A stretch of 64,000 bases of DNA from Ecdyonurus torrentis (GCA_949318235.1 OX439132.1:7017534-7081533); one strand, 5' to 3'; shown: positions 1-14,255, counted from the stretch's first letter. The notes: generated from the letters alone by a model not told the origin. Numbers and translations: made by a program.

Positions 1-631
1 GACCATTGGAAATTTGTAGTAAATAGCAAGATATAACAAGATTAGTAGACCTTTTTTTTTTTCATATCAAAATCACAAACACATTTTTTTCTTTTTTAAA
101 CTATCATACACATAACGTAATGGATGATATAGTATACATAGGCGACGTAAGATAATAATTTATATATGCAATTCATGACCAATTATATGCTTGAAATTTT
201 TTACATTAAAGGCATATTGTAAAATATATAGAATTTTATTGATTTTTACTGGTGTTCTGTAAGGGGTTGCTGTTGTATATAAGAGTAAAGATTGAGGTGC
301 TGAATAAATAGTGATTCCTTGTGTAGGTTGGCTGTGGTTGCAGTATAGAATAAATGGACACACGATGTTACACTTTATATAACGTAAAATTTATTATGCA
401 ATGTTGGGCTGCTGTAGCGTCCCGTCGCAGTTCAGTATATTATCGTATTTATTAAGTGCATGTTGCACTACACTGTTGGAGATACACTGTGTATCTTTAT
501 ATCATAACGCTCATGCATTACACTTATACGTATATTTCTTAGCTATCTGCTGACCGTAGCATAATACTTTAAATATCGTGGTCCATCATTTAACCATCAT
601 ATTTCGCAGTGAAATTATATTTGAAAAACGT
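1..631. other. No gene recognised
   Basis: AT-rich. A slightly CpG-richer patch near 410-510 holds TGTAGCGTCCCGTCGCAG and a small TGTTGCAC/TACACTG repeat, not assignable. Confidence 0.6.
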
Positions 632-852
632 TTTATACACGGATAAAAATAAATACGCAATAAATAAGCTAGCTTATTTTCATCACAATTTGTTTCATAT
701 ATATATCATAATCTATGCTATACTACACAATAACTATGTTATAAATATTAAGTTTAACAGCATATTAATTATTTATGTTGTTCTATTTTATCATTATTTA
801 TGCTATAATGACATAAATACAGCATAAATCACGTAAACTGAGCTTTCCCAAG
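632..852 (+). mobile_element. Family G copy 1, ~220-bp MITE
   Basis: The left end TTATACACGGATAAAAATAA and the internal block GACATAAATACAGCATAAAT match the copies at 19.4, 22.5 and 39.8 kb. The right terminus is degraded. The element is very AT-rich, with repeated TATGCT/AGCATA words. Confidence 0.6.
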
Positions 853-1154
853 GCTAGTAGAGGTTTAAGAAAATTACATTAGTAGTATGGGCAGAATAGT
901 ATTTTGAAAAAATTAAAACCTTCAAAAACGTTCTAAAATTAATCTTATTTTTTGGGCCTTGTGTGTGTAATTATTAATTATTTCAACATTTTCCTTGCTC
1001 AGAGCAAACAAAACAAGCAAAAAACTGTTAATATTGACTTGTTGATTCGTATAAATATGATGTTAAATTAAATTAATTTCATGCTTATTAAGCTCCATAA
1101 GTTTGAAATATAATGATCTAAATTATACTGAGAGATGTTCATTCGAATGTGAAT

Positions 1155-1156
<2 letters not shown>

Positions 1157-1227
<71 letters not shown>
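1157..1227. repeat. (TA)n microsatellite
   Basis: Uninterrupted TA repeat of about 71 bp. Confidence 0.95.
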
Positions 1228-1229
<2 letters not shown>

Positions 1230-3123
1230 TATTAATGTTGTTGTGAATATTATGTTGACGTAGCAAAAGAAAGTTTATTTCGTCTCGTCATTTATATACT
1301 ACTCGTTCCTTTCATCTACTCTAACTAATCAAACTTTCTGCGCCTTTTGCGTCACCTCATTCGCTTCACTTGATAATTGTGACGATTCACGATTGGTTGC
1401 TTATTTTAATTACATAAAAAAGATGTATATTTGTTAATTATACGTTTATTAAAGTATAGTCACTGGTGATAAAAATATTTTATTACTTTATTGAACTTTA
1501 ATATCTCTTCTTTCGTATAATTAGTGCGGTTAATTGTTACGTAGTGTTATTATTATTATTAATACTATTTTTTATGTCTGTCTGTAAGAATTTATTTGAT
1601 GAGAAAGGAGAATAAAAGAAAAGGCAGGGCTTATCACTTACGCCAAGTACAAAAATTATGACAAATAATAAATTCTTTTTTGATATTAAAATGAATCAAT
1701 GCAATTTTTTCTTCTTTTTTTTTCACTAGTTTTTAACTCGAACTATATAGACAATTGTGTTGTTCGAAAACACTGTTTTCTTGCACCAAAAAAAATGCAC
1801 ATTTCATTTGAATAGCCATAGTAGATCATTATTTTAGTAGCAGAAATCAAATTTTACGAAGAGCATTATTATATTATGTTAATTTTTTGAAGTAAATAAT
1901 TTTTAAGGCCGTTCAAAAGTATTTTTGGACTTGGCAGTCTTATAAATTACGTGTTCTATAAATTTCAATAATTTTCGTAATTTTGAGGGAAATAAACGAT
2001 TTTAAACCACAAATTTTTTGATACATATTAAATAATGTTATGATAATTATATACATCTTATTTTGCTACAGAAAATTAGATATGTGCAGTCATAAATATT
2101 TTCTATTATTGCATAAGAAATTTAGCAAGATGTCTATATACATATATTAGATGCTTACAAATTACCTCTTAAATGGAATTTTTTTTCTTTTGCTACCAAA
2201 AGTTAAAGTTTAAATAATTGAATAATGTATCTAGTTAAATTTATGTAAATATGTCATTTTATTCTGCTATATTACCATAAACAAAATCTCAAAGGAATAA
2301 AATGCAATTAATTAAAAAATTAATAACATAAAAAGAAACAACCTGTACAGTGCAAAGTAATTAAAGACAAGGATATTAAATGCCGTTGGTAAACTAATTA
2401 TAAAAAATTATAACTTTTTAATTAAAATAAATTAACGTTAGCTGTGAGATTTTGTATTTTTACAAAATGATAAAATTTATTTGAACTATACTTCATTTCA
2501 AAGTAAGTTAATATTTTTACAAAGACTCTAAAAAAAGAAAGCCATTTATTTCCTTCAATACAGAATGTGAATATAATGATGAGTTTCTATGACATCAAAA
2601 GTTTAGAATATCATTCATATGAGGCTCATTCACTGAAGGAACCTATCAAGCAATGAAGAGTTCTTCAGTTCTTCAAGTACAACGAAAGACTCACAAAATA
2701 AGATTAATTTCGGATTATTTTTTTCGATGACTATTCGGACATACTACAAAAAAAATCCATATATACAAGTATTTAATCATTTGCATTACTTATTTTCATT
2801 TATGGCCAATCAAACCCTTAGGATATTAAATATATAGACGTAAGTTTCAGTTGCACAAAGTAATGATGAAACTGTTTACATAACCTAGAGTATGTTTGTA
2901 CATAAATATTAACTGTGAATCTAAACCGGATTTTGTTGTCTCACTTACTACAAATACAAAATGTAATTACTCACTTCTGAGGTACTGTACGTTTTGATGC
3001 ATTTAAAATAAAGCTTTTATATACCATTAGTTTTTTTTTCTATTGTATACGTCTGTAAACAAAGGAATAGCAAACATTTCAGCACTTTTGGTGTTATTAA
3101 AAGAATTAAAGGAAGCTCTTCTT

Positions 3124-3125
<2 letters not shown>

Positions 3126-3164
<39 letters not shown>

Positions 3165-3176
3165 CCTCCCTCCCTC
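3126..3176. repeat. (TC)n / (CCCT)n microsatellite
   Basis: Pyrimidine tract of TC units followed by TCCC units. Confidence 0.95.
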
Positions 3177-3502
3177 TTATTTAACCGAGTATCGTAATCC
3201 TCAAGAAATTGCTTGTTAGTAAGACTTTAGAAAAAAAAAAAAGAAAAAAAAACAGTAGACATATAAACTACAAAGTTTTCACACTTTTTTCTTGATACTT
3301 TTTTTTTGTAATTACTTAATGTATAACTATTTTTTCCTAATATTAACTTAAATACTTCCCTTTGTTTTTGTTTTTAGCATCATGAAGCAAATTAGCTGGA
3401 ATACACTGACGAGATAAAATTAGTGAAATATAAAAGAAAATACTTTATTAAAATTAGATCTTGTAAATTTAATTATTAAAAAAAGTTTTTAATGGTAATT
3501 GG

Positions 3503-3506
<4 letters not shown>

Positions 3507-3539
<33 letters not shown>

Positions 3540-3577
3540 GTCTGCCTGTCTGTCTCTGAAAATGCCTCACTCTCCAG

Positions 3578-3610
<33 letters not shown>
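3507..3610. repeat. (TC)n, (TCTG)n and poly-T compound repeat
   Basis: TC units, then TCTG/CCTG units, a short non-repeat gap, and 31 T from 3580. The minus-strand open frame rich in Lys, Arg and Glu here is a translation of these repeats. Confidence 0.95.
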
Positions 3611-3612
<2 letters not shown>

Positions 3613-5400
3613 ATTGAATTGAATTGTTTAAAAAAAATGTTATTTTTTCTTCGACATTTCTTATTATAATAAGTTTAGTGTAAACTTTACAATTAACAAT
3701 ATTCTTACTTATCAATTGTGTTAATAATTACAATTTATTGATAAGTTGAATATAGTATTTATAACACCTCAAAAATGTTCATTCGCACACATAATATTTA
3801 AAACTAAATAATTTAGCTATTTTAAAAGTTATCTCTAATCTCCTTTATACTTAATGTAAATGCTAATATTAAGCAACAGATGCAAGCATAAGCAAACATC
3901 ACTTCACCTAGATTTATTGTTTTTTATTTTAATATTCCATTCTGAAATCTGCGTTGGTTATCTTCTTAACATCAGAGTTTTTCTAATAAAATTTTGTATT
4001 ATATTAAAATTTAATAACATTTAAATTTTCAGCATATTATTTAAAATATTATGTTTACCATTTTAATAAAGTTTTAATAATAAACGTAGAGAAAGGGAAA
4101 AACGTAAAATTGTCGATATTGTACGTCCATTTTATTTCATAAATACTTTTTTTTTCAATAGAAAAAATATCTAAATTTTATCGACAGGTATGGCTTCATT
4201 TTTTGTAAAATAATAATAAAAATGAACTTTGCTTTTAATATATTTAAAGGGAAAAATGTGTACATATTTTACTTACAACTTTTTAAAAAACTTTAAAAAA
4301 GAGCAAAATAGAATTTAAAACTTTTATTATATGTAATTTTATAAATGAGTTTTTAAATATAAAATAAAAGTGAAAATTGATTTTATGAACAGAAATTTAA
4401 TCTCTTTTCAATTTATATTTCTCTTTTTAAAACTTTTTCTTGAAAGAAGTTTTCTTTAATTTATTTATTACAATAAAATATAAAAATAATAATGATGAGT
4501 TGCTGTAATCTTCTTGGATTAAAAATCTTTTGTTTTGTATTTTTTTATAATTAAAATTTTGCGATAATAAATTCTATGACCTATTAAGTATTTTTTTGTA
4601 TTGAAATTGGAAAAAAGAATCTAAACTATTGCTATCATTTGAGAATATACCCCAATATTTCATATTTGTTAAATAAATTTTTTTTTAATAATTTCACTGC
4701 CGTGTAATAAATGTCTCTAAATTTCAGATCATTGAATGTTCGTTATATTTCTACTTAAGTATAAATTTAATTATTTTCATTTATTTTTTTATCGCGATTT
4801 TTTTTTTTTTAATTTTATTATTATTATTTTCTGTATTTAGTTACATTATTGATCGTAACTTTTATGTAACTTTCATCACTAAATTGTGCATCATCTCATG
4901 AGATAAATATTTAACGTAGATTCAGATCGAAAAAATTAAAGTGCAGAAAGATAAATGCGTTGGGCTCACAGTTAAACAACTTATTTAAATGAAGAAATTG
5001 GTTTTACGTTTTACAATTTCTCCCATGAGATTTTGTAAGAAATTTAAATTTTATCACTCGTTTTCTTATTTACTCAAATTTAAATTGACACCTAAGAGAC
5101 ACGGAAAACTTATTACTATGTATAAGAAATAACAAACTAATTTTAATCATTTTAGTGAAATGAATGCAGATATCTTCCAGTGAAAAGGAAATATAAGGTG
5201 AAAATTTATTTAAACATATTTTGTGGTTTTGTAATAATGATAGAATCTGCCAATTAAAAGCCACAAAGTACTTTCATCTCCCTTGTGAAGTTAATTATGC
5301 AATCAAGCGTGTGTCTGCTGATTGTTCAATCCTTATTCAGTAACGGAAAGCAAACAGGAAAATGCCACAGGAAAATTATATAACTGTTTCAAAGGAGGAT

Positions 5401-5405
<5 letters not shown>

Positions 5406-5490
<85 letters not shown>
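5406..5490. repeat. (TA)n microsatellite
   Basis: About 85 bp of TA. The 90-codon plus-strand frame over it encodes a Tyr-Ile repeat and is an artefact. Confidence 0.95.
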
Positions 5491-5493
<3 letters not shown>

Positions 5494-6828
5494 CGAACCT
5501 ATTATATGTGTTACTCTTTAAAAAGCACAAGCATTAAAAACCTTGTATTGTGCACCACTGAATACAGTTTTGCAATGTTTTATAACTCGGAATTTAATGA
5601 ATTTGTTATACTATATCTAAGAAATAGCTTTTAAAGTAAGCTTTTGGTGTTTTTTGTTTTTGTTTTTTTCGATTGTTTTTTCAAGTATATTTTTTACTTG
5701 CCTTTGAAAACGCAGTTTATATTTTATAAAAGTTACAGTATTAAGAAAATGTTAGTGCACTACAGTAGTATTAACTTAAAAATATATATTGTCAAAACTA
5801 ATATTATATACTAAATTTGAATTTTAAAAACATGATGTTTTGTTTATTTGATTTTCAATATTATTTCTGTTTTACAAATATTTAATTGAATAATTTTTAA
5901 TCCAATTATGTATTTTTATTTGCTTATCACGTACTGTAAAATGGTAACATTTATTGGTCCAATGGAAGCTAATATATTTGGTTGCTATATGAAGTAAATC
6001 AAATAATATTATTTACATACAAAATGTACCGTACGATTTTATAAATAATTACACTGAGATAGAACTTTGATAGTGACAATACAATCATTAGGCTAAATAA
6101 ATATGACCAAAGTAGCCTCTACATTCTGAGTACAAACTGAATTGCAGAAAAAATATAATTGAGGTAAAGTACCACATAAGGTAGTGCACCAAACGTTCAC
6201 CGGAGTTCGGTATTACGCACTTGCATTGGTATTAAAAAAATGTGAAAACGCTCGTTATGTTTTCTGTCAGTACATTTTTTAAAGTACGTAATACATAACG
6301 TGATAGAGACGATATATAGATTAGATATTTATTTGATTTTTAATCAAAATAATCAAAGATAATCAAAATAATTGGTTTAAAAAAAATCAAATATACTGGT
6401 ACCATGACAGATTTTTTTTTTTAATTATTGGTAATTGCAAAAGCATTTAGATAGCTCTATACAACCCTCATACACTTTGAAAATATTCTAGTTTTTTTTT
6501 TAATCCACTCCACGGTAAAAGCTTTTAATTTTACATTGAATAAACTTAATCGAAAAGGTCATCAAACTTGTTTTTTGTTAAATAAATCTTTACTGGATGA
6601 TAAAAGCGTGGGACGTTTAAAGTCATGGTATATAAAGCCCATGTACATATTGCATGGGGGTTTCGAGGTAAAAATCATGAGTGCACAATTAATTGTGGCA
6701 TGACTTTTACATTGTTGTTATTATTATTTTATATCTCGAGTGTATGTGGGTCGAAGAATAGGAGAAGGTGAGGCGTATATATATACACATCTTGCTTGCT
6801 CTCTCACTAACAAGCACTCATTGTCTGA

Positions 6829-6831
<3 letters not shown>

Positions 6832-6878
<47 letters not shown>

Positions 6879-6912
6879 TCACTCTCTCACTCACTCACTC
6901 ACTCTCTCTCTC
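6832..6912. repeat. (TC)n with (TCAC)n
   Basis: TC tract grading into CACT/CTCA units and back to TC. The Ser-Leu rich frame across it is an artefact. Confidence 0.95.
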
Positions 6913-7195
6913 TTCATATTCGTCAACATTCAAACATCTTTCTCTAACTTTTCTCTCCCCAAAACAAGAACCGTAGTAAACATTTTTATTCATTTTTCTT
7001 ACATTGAATGGCCGTTGATGTAAATATTAGCTTCATTATTATTTAAGATTTTATTTCACGGAGGAAAAAAATCGTTTGCTTTCTGTAACAGAGAAGTAAA
7101 AATAATAATTGATATCTACGTTTTATTCCAAAATACATGTACTGGAATTCAAACTTCACTCTTTTTTTTATAAAACTGTTAAATTACTTGTTGTT

Positions 7196-7523
7196 TTTAA
7201 GGAATAAACTAGAAGAAAAAACTTAATGGCTCTTAAATAAATAATATTAGTTTGTCTCAAACACCAACTATAACGCCGTATGATCAGAAAATTTTGATTT
7301 ATTCAACCCGCACAACATTTTTATACTAATTTTTCTAATTTATACTAATTTATACTAATTCGTCAGAAACCGGAATTGTCACACAAATACCATACTTTAC
7401 AGCATTTTCACGCTCTCTTGTGGGGCCACATTTATATTCTCTTAAAAAATATCATCACTTTTATAAAATATCATCAGTTATCATTAAAAAGCAAATGTTG
7501 TTTTATGTGTTCTATGGCTTTAA
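7196..7523 (-). mobile_element. Family A copy 1, TTAA-type non-autonomous DNA transposon
   Basis: About 328 bp, in reverse orientation relative to copy 2. The left end TTTAAGGAATAAAC and the right end TCTATGGCTTTAA are the imperfect inverted termini of the family. Internal landmarks are AACCCGCACAACATTTTTAT and CACGCTCTCTTGTGGGGCCA. The central CRE-like palindrome is degraded here. No protein is encoded. This is one of the more diverged copies, with a duplicated TTTATACTAA word in the middle. Confidence 0.75.
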
Positions 7524-8628
7524 GTATTGTTCTGTTATTTTCATAAAAAAAAAGCAATTAAATAACATGGAATAAAACATAAACGAATGTTCATATCGTC
7601 TTTTTTTCCTGTTAAATAAACTAGAGCTGTTCATGACAAATTAATAATCTCATCATCTTATCCCAAGAAGTAATCATTTTATTATCAAATGTTTTTTACA
7701 TGAGCTTTAAAAATAATTGATATGACAACAACAAACTTTTTACATAAAATATTAAGCAAGAAAACAAAAACATAATGAAATTTTATATAATGTTTATAAA
7801 ACATATTATAATAGCTAGTATAATAACAATATGTTAAGGGATTATTAAATTATATATTATTCTCGTATGAGTCTCTTCTCTTTTTATTTTTTTTTTTACA
7901 ATGTAATATTCATTACAGTTTTAGGGATGTAAGTTAATTGCGTGTTACTATTCACCATACATTTCAAATATTTACTATGGCGTAGAGTGCTGTTTCCTGT
8001 TTCTTATTGTCTCTAGTGACTTTCTATATCGAGAGAGACCGTCATGATTTATAAATGCCATCAAGGGAGAAAATATCAATCGATCTTCACATCGTTTTTT
8101 TTTATTATTTTTTTTTAAACATATATGTATTAAGATAGAGAAATAATAATATTGATTTATCAATATTTATTTGTAACGATGAAGCATTAAGAATTTGACG
8201 TTTTCAAATATGTATTGTAAGCATTAAAAATGTCAATGCAAACCATACCTAACAAAGTCAACAGAATAAAAAAAAAAAATCATAATTATTCTGATATTTA
8301 AAACACTTATGTAAAATGATCATTTTTGTATAATCAGTGTAATTTGATACAATATTTATTATCATAGAATTTGAGCTTTCATAATGAAAGTAAATCATAA
8401 AAATGACATTAATTACAAGCGTTGCACTATAAACAATAATCTCTTACATTCTTTGTAAAATATGAATATATTGTTTTTACATTGTCTACAGCATTGGTAG
8501 TAGAATTATAAATTATATTTTATGTGTCTTTCTGACCCAATTCTTAAACTGTAACCAAAACTTTTAGAATGTTGGGATAACGCAAATATTGAACATCTCA
8601 TTATTATTATTTCCATTCTTATTATTTA

Positions 8629-8958
8629 TTCAAAGCCATAGACCACGTGAAACAACATGTGATTTTTATTGATTAAACACAAAATAGGATCTTCAAAACT
8701 GAGGATAATTTTCACCAGAACGTAAATGTGACCCCAGAAGAGAGCGTCAAATGACTGCAAAATATGTGGTTTGTTTGACTGTTCCTGTTTCTGACGTCAG
8801 AAATTAGTATGAAAATGTTGTGCGGGTTGCATAAGTCAAAATTTTCTGATCACTGTCATGGTTCGGTTTTGAGACAAACTAATGTTGTTTATATAATTCT
8901 CATCAAGTGCTTTGTGATGTAATGCTAATTAATGTTTTATTATGGCCTATTCCTTCAA
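8629..8958 (+). mobile_element. Family A copy 2, TTAA-type non-autonomous DNA transposon
   Basis: About 330 bp. It begins TTCAAAGCCATAGACCAC and ends CCTATTCCTTCAA, the family termini with one change in each TTAA. It carries intact TGACGTCA (8792-8799), TTGTGCGGGTTGCATAA and GAGACAAACTAATG landmarks. It is separated from copy 1 by about 1.1 kb and lies in the opposite orientation, so the two could pair as a large inverted repeat. Confidence 0.75.
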
Positions 8959-9606
8959 TCATATTGCATTATTCAACCAATGCCAACGTCTTACTAGTTC
9001 ATTTAATAATTCATTTCTACATCAATGCAGTATCTTGAATTTCTACGATAGAGACATTAGAAATGTATTATTTTCTTGTTTTATTGATTATGTTGTTTTA
9101 GCAAAATTTTATAATATTATATATAATCAAATTTTCTACATTCTAAAAATTCATACAACGTTTCATTGCAATTATTTCCTTATATTCAGTAGTTTCAACT
9201 TAATCTCCCATCTTCTGTATACTTCATATATGACTGAGGATTGATATTTTTACATCGATTATTTTCTGTATTTATTTACAATACGTCAGTAGAGCATGCG
9301 GATAAAATAAATTTACTTTTCCTCTTTTTTTTTTTTTTTTTTTCGCTTTTACTATTTATTTTTTTCGTGTATTTATCTATCCTAACTATAGACTTTTTTT
9401 CTGGAAATTTTAAGACTGAGTAGAAAGGAGGAAGGAATAATTAAAAAAAAAATCTTACGATGTTAAATTTTGTTCATTATGTTTATACAGCAAACAAAGA
9501 AAAAAGAAAAGAGAGAGAAACCAACAAAAATCTCTATTGAAGTAATTATTTATTTTCCTCTATATAGGTAAAGAATTCTCTTTTAAGTGGACGAAAGGCT
9601 AAAACT

Positions 9607-9709
<103 letters not shown>

Positions 9710-10059
9710 CACATTAAGGATTTAATTAAGGATTTACATTAAGGATTTTTAGTGAACCGAAACCTTTTTTTTTAAGGAGCCATGAATAAAAAGCTCTTTT
9801 TTTTAAAGTACTTAAACAATATAATTACAGCAATTAGTTGCTATTGCGCTTAGTTAGTTATAGTCGAAAAGGTTGTTTTAAAATGAAATAATATACAGTA
9901 CAATTACACTCAAGGCTTTTAATGTATGTAAATATATCATTACATAAAATTGGAATCTTGCCTTTACTCTAGAGTCCAATTCTTTAACACGGTGCAGACT
10001 TCTTAGACTCTGTGATTAAAAGTATATTTCCTTATACAAAAGCTTTGTGTATTTAAATA

Positions 10060-10365
10060 TGGAAAACTCCATCAGCTGGGACGGCTGACTTGTAAGTCGT
10101 AACTCTGTGTTTCTTGCCGAACACTGAAATATGAGAGCACAACACATTGCATGATGCGCCGCGTATTTACATGCATTCCATGACGACGTACAACATTTGA
10201 GATATGCATGTTTGATATAATTGTACCGTCCAGCCTGCCCAGTTTCCACTGTTTGTGTATGCTGCCATAGCGAATCATGGGTTTTGTATTTTTACCAAAG
10301 TTGGTCCGAGTGTGCGGTTTCCATTGTAAATGATATGACGTGAAAAAAGGTGGTAGGTGTAGCAT
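10060..10365. other. GC-rich island with two overlapping minus-strand open frames
   Basis: About 300 bp of clearly raised G+C lies between AT-rich flanks. On the minus strand two frames stay open (97 and 77 codons); one contains IRYGSIHKQWKLGRLDG. On the plus strand ACTTGTAAGT at about 10088-10097 contains a strong donor-like GTAAGT. I see no inverted ends and no second copy. It could be an exon, a decayed coding fragment or unclassified repeat sequence, and the frames themselves do not decide it. Confidence 0.2.
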
Positions 10366-10736
10366 AACAAAACAATATGGAAAATAATTTATTATTTACA
10401 GTAAAATTTTACATCACAATGTCTGTACGTACAGTACTTTTTTAACATATGAAATTGTACTAAAAATATATTAGTAAAGTGATAATAACATATTTTACAA
10501 GAAAAAAATAGTATTAAAACAAAGGGAGGCAGAGAGAGAGAGAGATAAACCCATTTAAAAATGTAAACATGGTCCGGTCCTAAAAAGCCACTTATTAATT
10601 TTATTGCACAAAGTTAATTTACTTAATGATAATTAAAACACTTAATATTTTTAATAAACCAAAATAATATTAAAAATTTAAAATAAAATTCATTGAATGC
10701 AAGGATATGTCACCACTATAAATAACTTACTTTTGA

Positions 10737-10738
<2 letters not shown>

Positions 10739-10775
<37 letters not shown>
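10739..10775. repeat. Poly-T, 37 bases
   Basis: Pure T run. Similar runs occur at 13132-13156, 20802-20828, 36960-36983, 48700-48723, 58934-58962 and 63362-63382. Confidence 0.95.
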
Positions 10776-10777
<2 letters not shown>

Positions 10778-13700
10778 CTGTAGGGTGAACATTTGAACTC
10801 TCTCTCATTTTTCAAAGTTTTTAATAGCTTTTAAATTAAATTTTTAACTAAATTTAATACATAAGAGAGGATCAAAATAAGTTAATAAAAATTAGAATGC
10901 TTTTAAATTAAAAATGAGAGTATTATTTTATAGCAATTGCAGAAATTTAATTTTATAATATTTAAATGTTTATGTACAAATTATGCTAAGTATGTATAAT
11001 AGGTCTGTACTCACTCTGTAGTCTGTACACATATACACATGATTGTGAGAATATTATTTTAACATTAAAAAAACTCGCTCTAAAGTTGCAATGTTATTGT
11101 TATGAGAAAAAAAGTAGCTAAATTTTAATGATAAAATATATTATCAATTATCACAATCATGTGTACATCGCAGGCACTATGATATAAAATTAAATTTTAC
11201 TCTATTGTTTTATGGAATGACTATGCATTTTTATTGAGTATTACGTTCCTTTAAAAATCCTCACATACATAGTTTTTTTCCATAAGGCCATACATTAACA
11301 TATTATATCAGTCTATAAAATGTGTATTATTATTATAGTTTATTTTTCTTTTTTTTTTTTTTACAATAGTTACAAAAGTACAGTTAACCTTAAATTATTC
11401 GTATTTCAATGCGATAAGATTATTTGTAAATTTTTTATAGTGCTGGGTTGCAAAAATAATAATAATAAAAAAGTAACTTAATTCATAAAAATTGTTGCAA
11501 AGAATTGTTGTTTACATTATACGAAACCACATACTTAGAATCTATGTATTATTTGAAAAAAATATCACGTGTTTGCTAGAAATGCAAATCATCCTTTATT
11601 AAACTTTAATAATTTATTGTTTATGTTTCTTTCTTTATTATTATTATTTAATAAAATTTTAGTAAAAAATTATTTCATGGCCTATGTAATATAAAATATA
11701 AAAATATATACAAATTACAACCATATTACGGTCTATGGTCTTATTAATGCCCAAGACTATATAAAAATAATAGTGTTAAATGTTACGTAAAAGAATAATA
11801 AATCATATTTTCAAGACTATACACAGCTACACATAATATTACAAAAGTTGTTTTGTAATAAAAATTTACATTGCAAAATATAATTTTCCTTATATACGTC
11901 ATAGCAAGAATATTGTGCTCTCCTTTGAGTCTTATAGTATGAAACTTTATATATTATATAGTTACAAAAGAAACTAAAATTTACACACATACTTTAGTGA
12001 AAGTTCAGCTTTAAGATTGAAAACATCACGTCTTAGACTTATGTTTGCTTTATTCTAATTTTCTACAAAACACTTTTTCATGTTTTTTTTTCTTCTATTT
12101 TATCAGAGCTTCTTTTAGACACCTCTGCGTAAGGTAAATTATTGATATATCTATCTTCTTGTAGAAAGTGAAAAATCTCAGGTAACTCTTTCAATATACT
12201 TCTTTTCTCAATATAAAACTATTATTTAAAGATTCTTCCATTATTTTGATTTATGTAAAAGTAAGTGTATACACTATTAAGGAAAAAGGGGTAGTCTAAA
12301 TCTATCACTTCATGCATTGACTCATTTATATACAAAACACTAATATTTAAAGATCTCTTAAAATTAGCCAAAATTCTATGCTAAGAATAAATATTTAAAG
12401 AGATTACTCTTTATCATTGCATTGACTCATTACTAATGATTGGGTACGTTCTCCTCATGAAATGCGCATACAGCATACATTAATTGATTAATATTTTGGG
12501 AGTACCCATCCCAAATATGTATATGATATGACTCATCATACTTGCATCGACATTTGACTTCATCAGTTTGAATATCTATAGCGAAAATTCTGTATGACAC
12601 TCGGTCAAATCATTCCGTATATATTTATATTATCGTGTGCATTTAAAATTATTATTTTTTTCCTGAGTGTCCTAAGTCAATTTTTTTTATGTTTCAAACA
12701 TGTGTTATTGTTTTTGTGTATTGTCTGACTATCATTTCTAATTGTTTGTGTTTTTTTTAAAGCAATAACCTGGACGGATGCATATTTTTATGTATTGTGT
12801 GCATAGGATGAAAGAAATGCATAAAGAATTTTGAATTTTGACATATTGCACACATCACATAATAATTGTTTTTTACTGGTTATGTTTTCGATTGTAATAG
12901 AATGTCTGATTCTGAATACTTATCTAATAATAAAAAAGAAAATTCTTATTAAGTTTAAAAGTTTTAATAATTTCCAACTAAAGAAAAGCATACCTTAATT
13001 ATTAATTAAAACAAAATGAATACTTACAAATTAAATACTCTCTAACTGGAATATACATCATAAGGTTTTTTCTATTTTTAATACCATATTTTGGAAGTAT
13101 TTTATTTAATACCAAAACTCCTCTTCATCTGCTTTTTTTTTTTTTTTTTTTTTTTATCTCAAGATATGCTTACCCAGCAATATTTTGGAATCAGAAAATT
13201 ACTTTGGCTCTTGATTAAAAGTTTTGATTAGTTCTTCTCTTCAACTTTTAGAACTACTTTAAAACGATGTTTTCATTAAATATTATTAAAGAAACTAAAT
13301 CCCATGATTATAACCAGGAAAAACTGTATTTTTTATTTTTACATTTTGTGAAACTTACTATAAAACACACTATAATTTACACTCTATATTTGAGACAATT
13401 TAGAATATTACTACTTGAATAAAGTTACATAAAATACCAAAGTTTTCACATAAAATATAAGAAGGAAAAATCTCAATATGGCAGGTAATGCTACAAATTT
13501 AAACTATACAATTTTTTCTTAGCGAAACGACAAACTTTTTTCACTAGATAAATTTCCAAAAGTTTTAAAGTTTACCTTAGTTTTGTGAAAGCTGAACTGC
13601 AATTCAAAAGTTTGAAGAGAGATTATTGGATGGTGTTAGCTAAAAAAAAAAAAAAAAAAAAAAAGTGATGATGAGTGTGGTTTTAAACTTATCCTATAAA

Positions 13701-13937
13701 ATTGTCCACTAAATTTATTTTTCAACGCTCTCTTGATTTTCATTTTTTTTATATAAAATATATTTATACTGTATATTATATAGCATCGCTTTACTGTCAC
13801 GACTCAAAGCTTTACAATACATATAATTTTACAATATTTTTATTTCACTGAAAATTCAATACAAATTTTAGTAAACGTGGGAAAAAAAAATATGGTACAC
13901 TGAGAAAAGAAATTGGTAGAGGCTTTTAAACTTTTAC

Positions 13938-13990
13938 TCATTTGAACATTTTTTTACTCTTTTTACTCATTTTTTACTCTTTTACCCATT
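13938..13990 (+). repeat. Short tandem repeat of TTTTACTCATT-like units
   Basis: Four to five imperfect units of about 11 bp. Confidence 0.7.
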
Positions 13991-14068
13991 CCGATGAAAC
14001 ATTATGAAGTCTGCCATAACCGGAACCACGTGCTATTCTTATACAGTCGGCTATTGGCGTGTGTTCAC

Positions 14069-14255
14069 TGTACAGGCTTTTTACTAAAAATATTATTTCT
14101 ATTGGCTCTATTGGCAATCAAATGTAATAATAATAATAATAAATGGTTTTTATTAGAGGCCAAAAAAGGTACAACCCACTTACAATGTAGATTTCAATTG
14201 ACGTAAAACCTCCATTTAAATACATATTATTACCATATGCCAATATAATTTTTTC
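14069..14255 (+). mobile_element. Family J copy 1, TGTACAG-ended MITE
   Basis: Matches the element at 50.5 kb: TGTACAGGCTTTTTACTAAA, then TATTTCTATTGGC, TAGATTTCAATTGACGT, CCATTTAAATACATATTATT and CCATATGCCAATA. An (ATA)n expansion and unrelated bases interrupt the middle, and the right terminus is missing. An open frame of about 70 codons across it is fortuitous. Confidence 0.65.

Larger units (their letters stand above)
853..7195. other. No gene recognised; AT-rich with microsatellites
   Basis: Apart from the listed tracts I see only low-complexity AT-rich sequence. CCCTTTGTTTTTGTTTTTAG at 3358-3377 resembles a splice acceptor, followed by 12 open codons to TAA at 3415, but it has no G+C rise to support an exon. 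Confidence 0.6.

Noticed and set aside
5362..5634. 90-codon plus-strand frame
   Set aside because: Mostly a translation of the (TA)n tract; no exon signals.
6740..6976. 78-codon Ser/Leu-rich plus-strand frame
   Set aside because: Translation of the TC/TCAC microsatellite.
8942..9423. Two adjacent open frames of 100 and 60 codons
   Set aside because: AT-driven composition, start inside a MITE end, the second includes a poly-T Phe run; no splice or start context.
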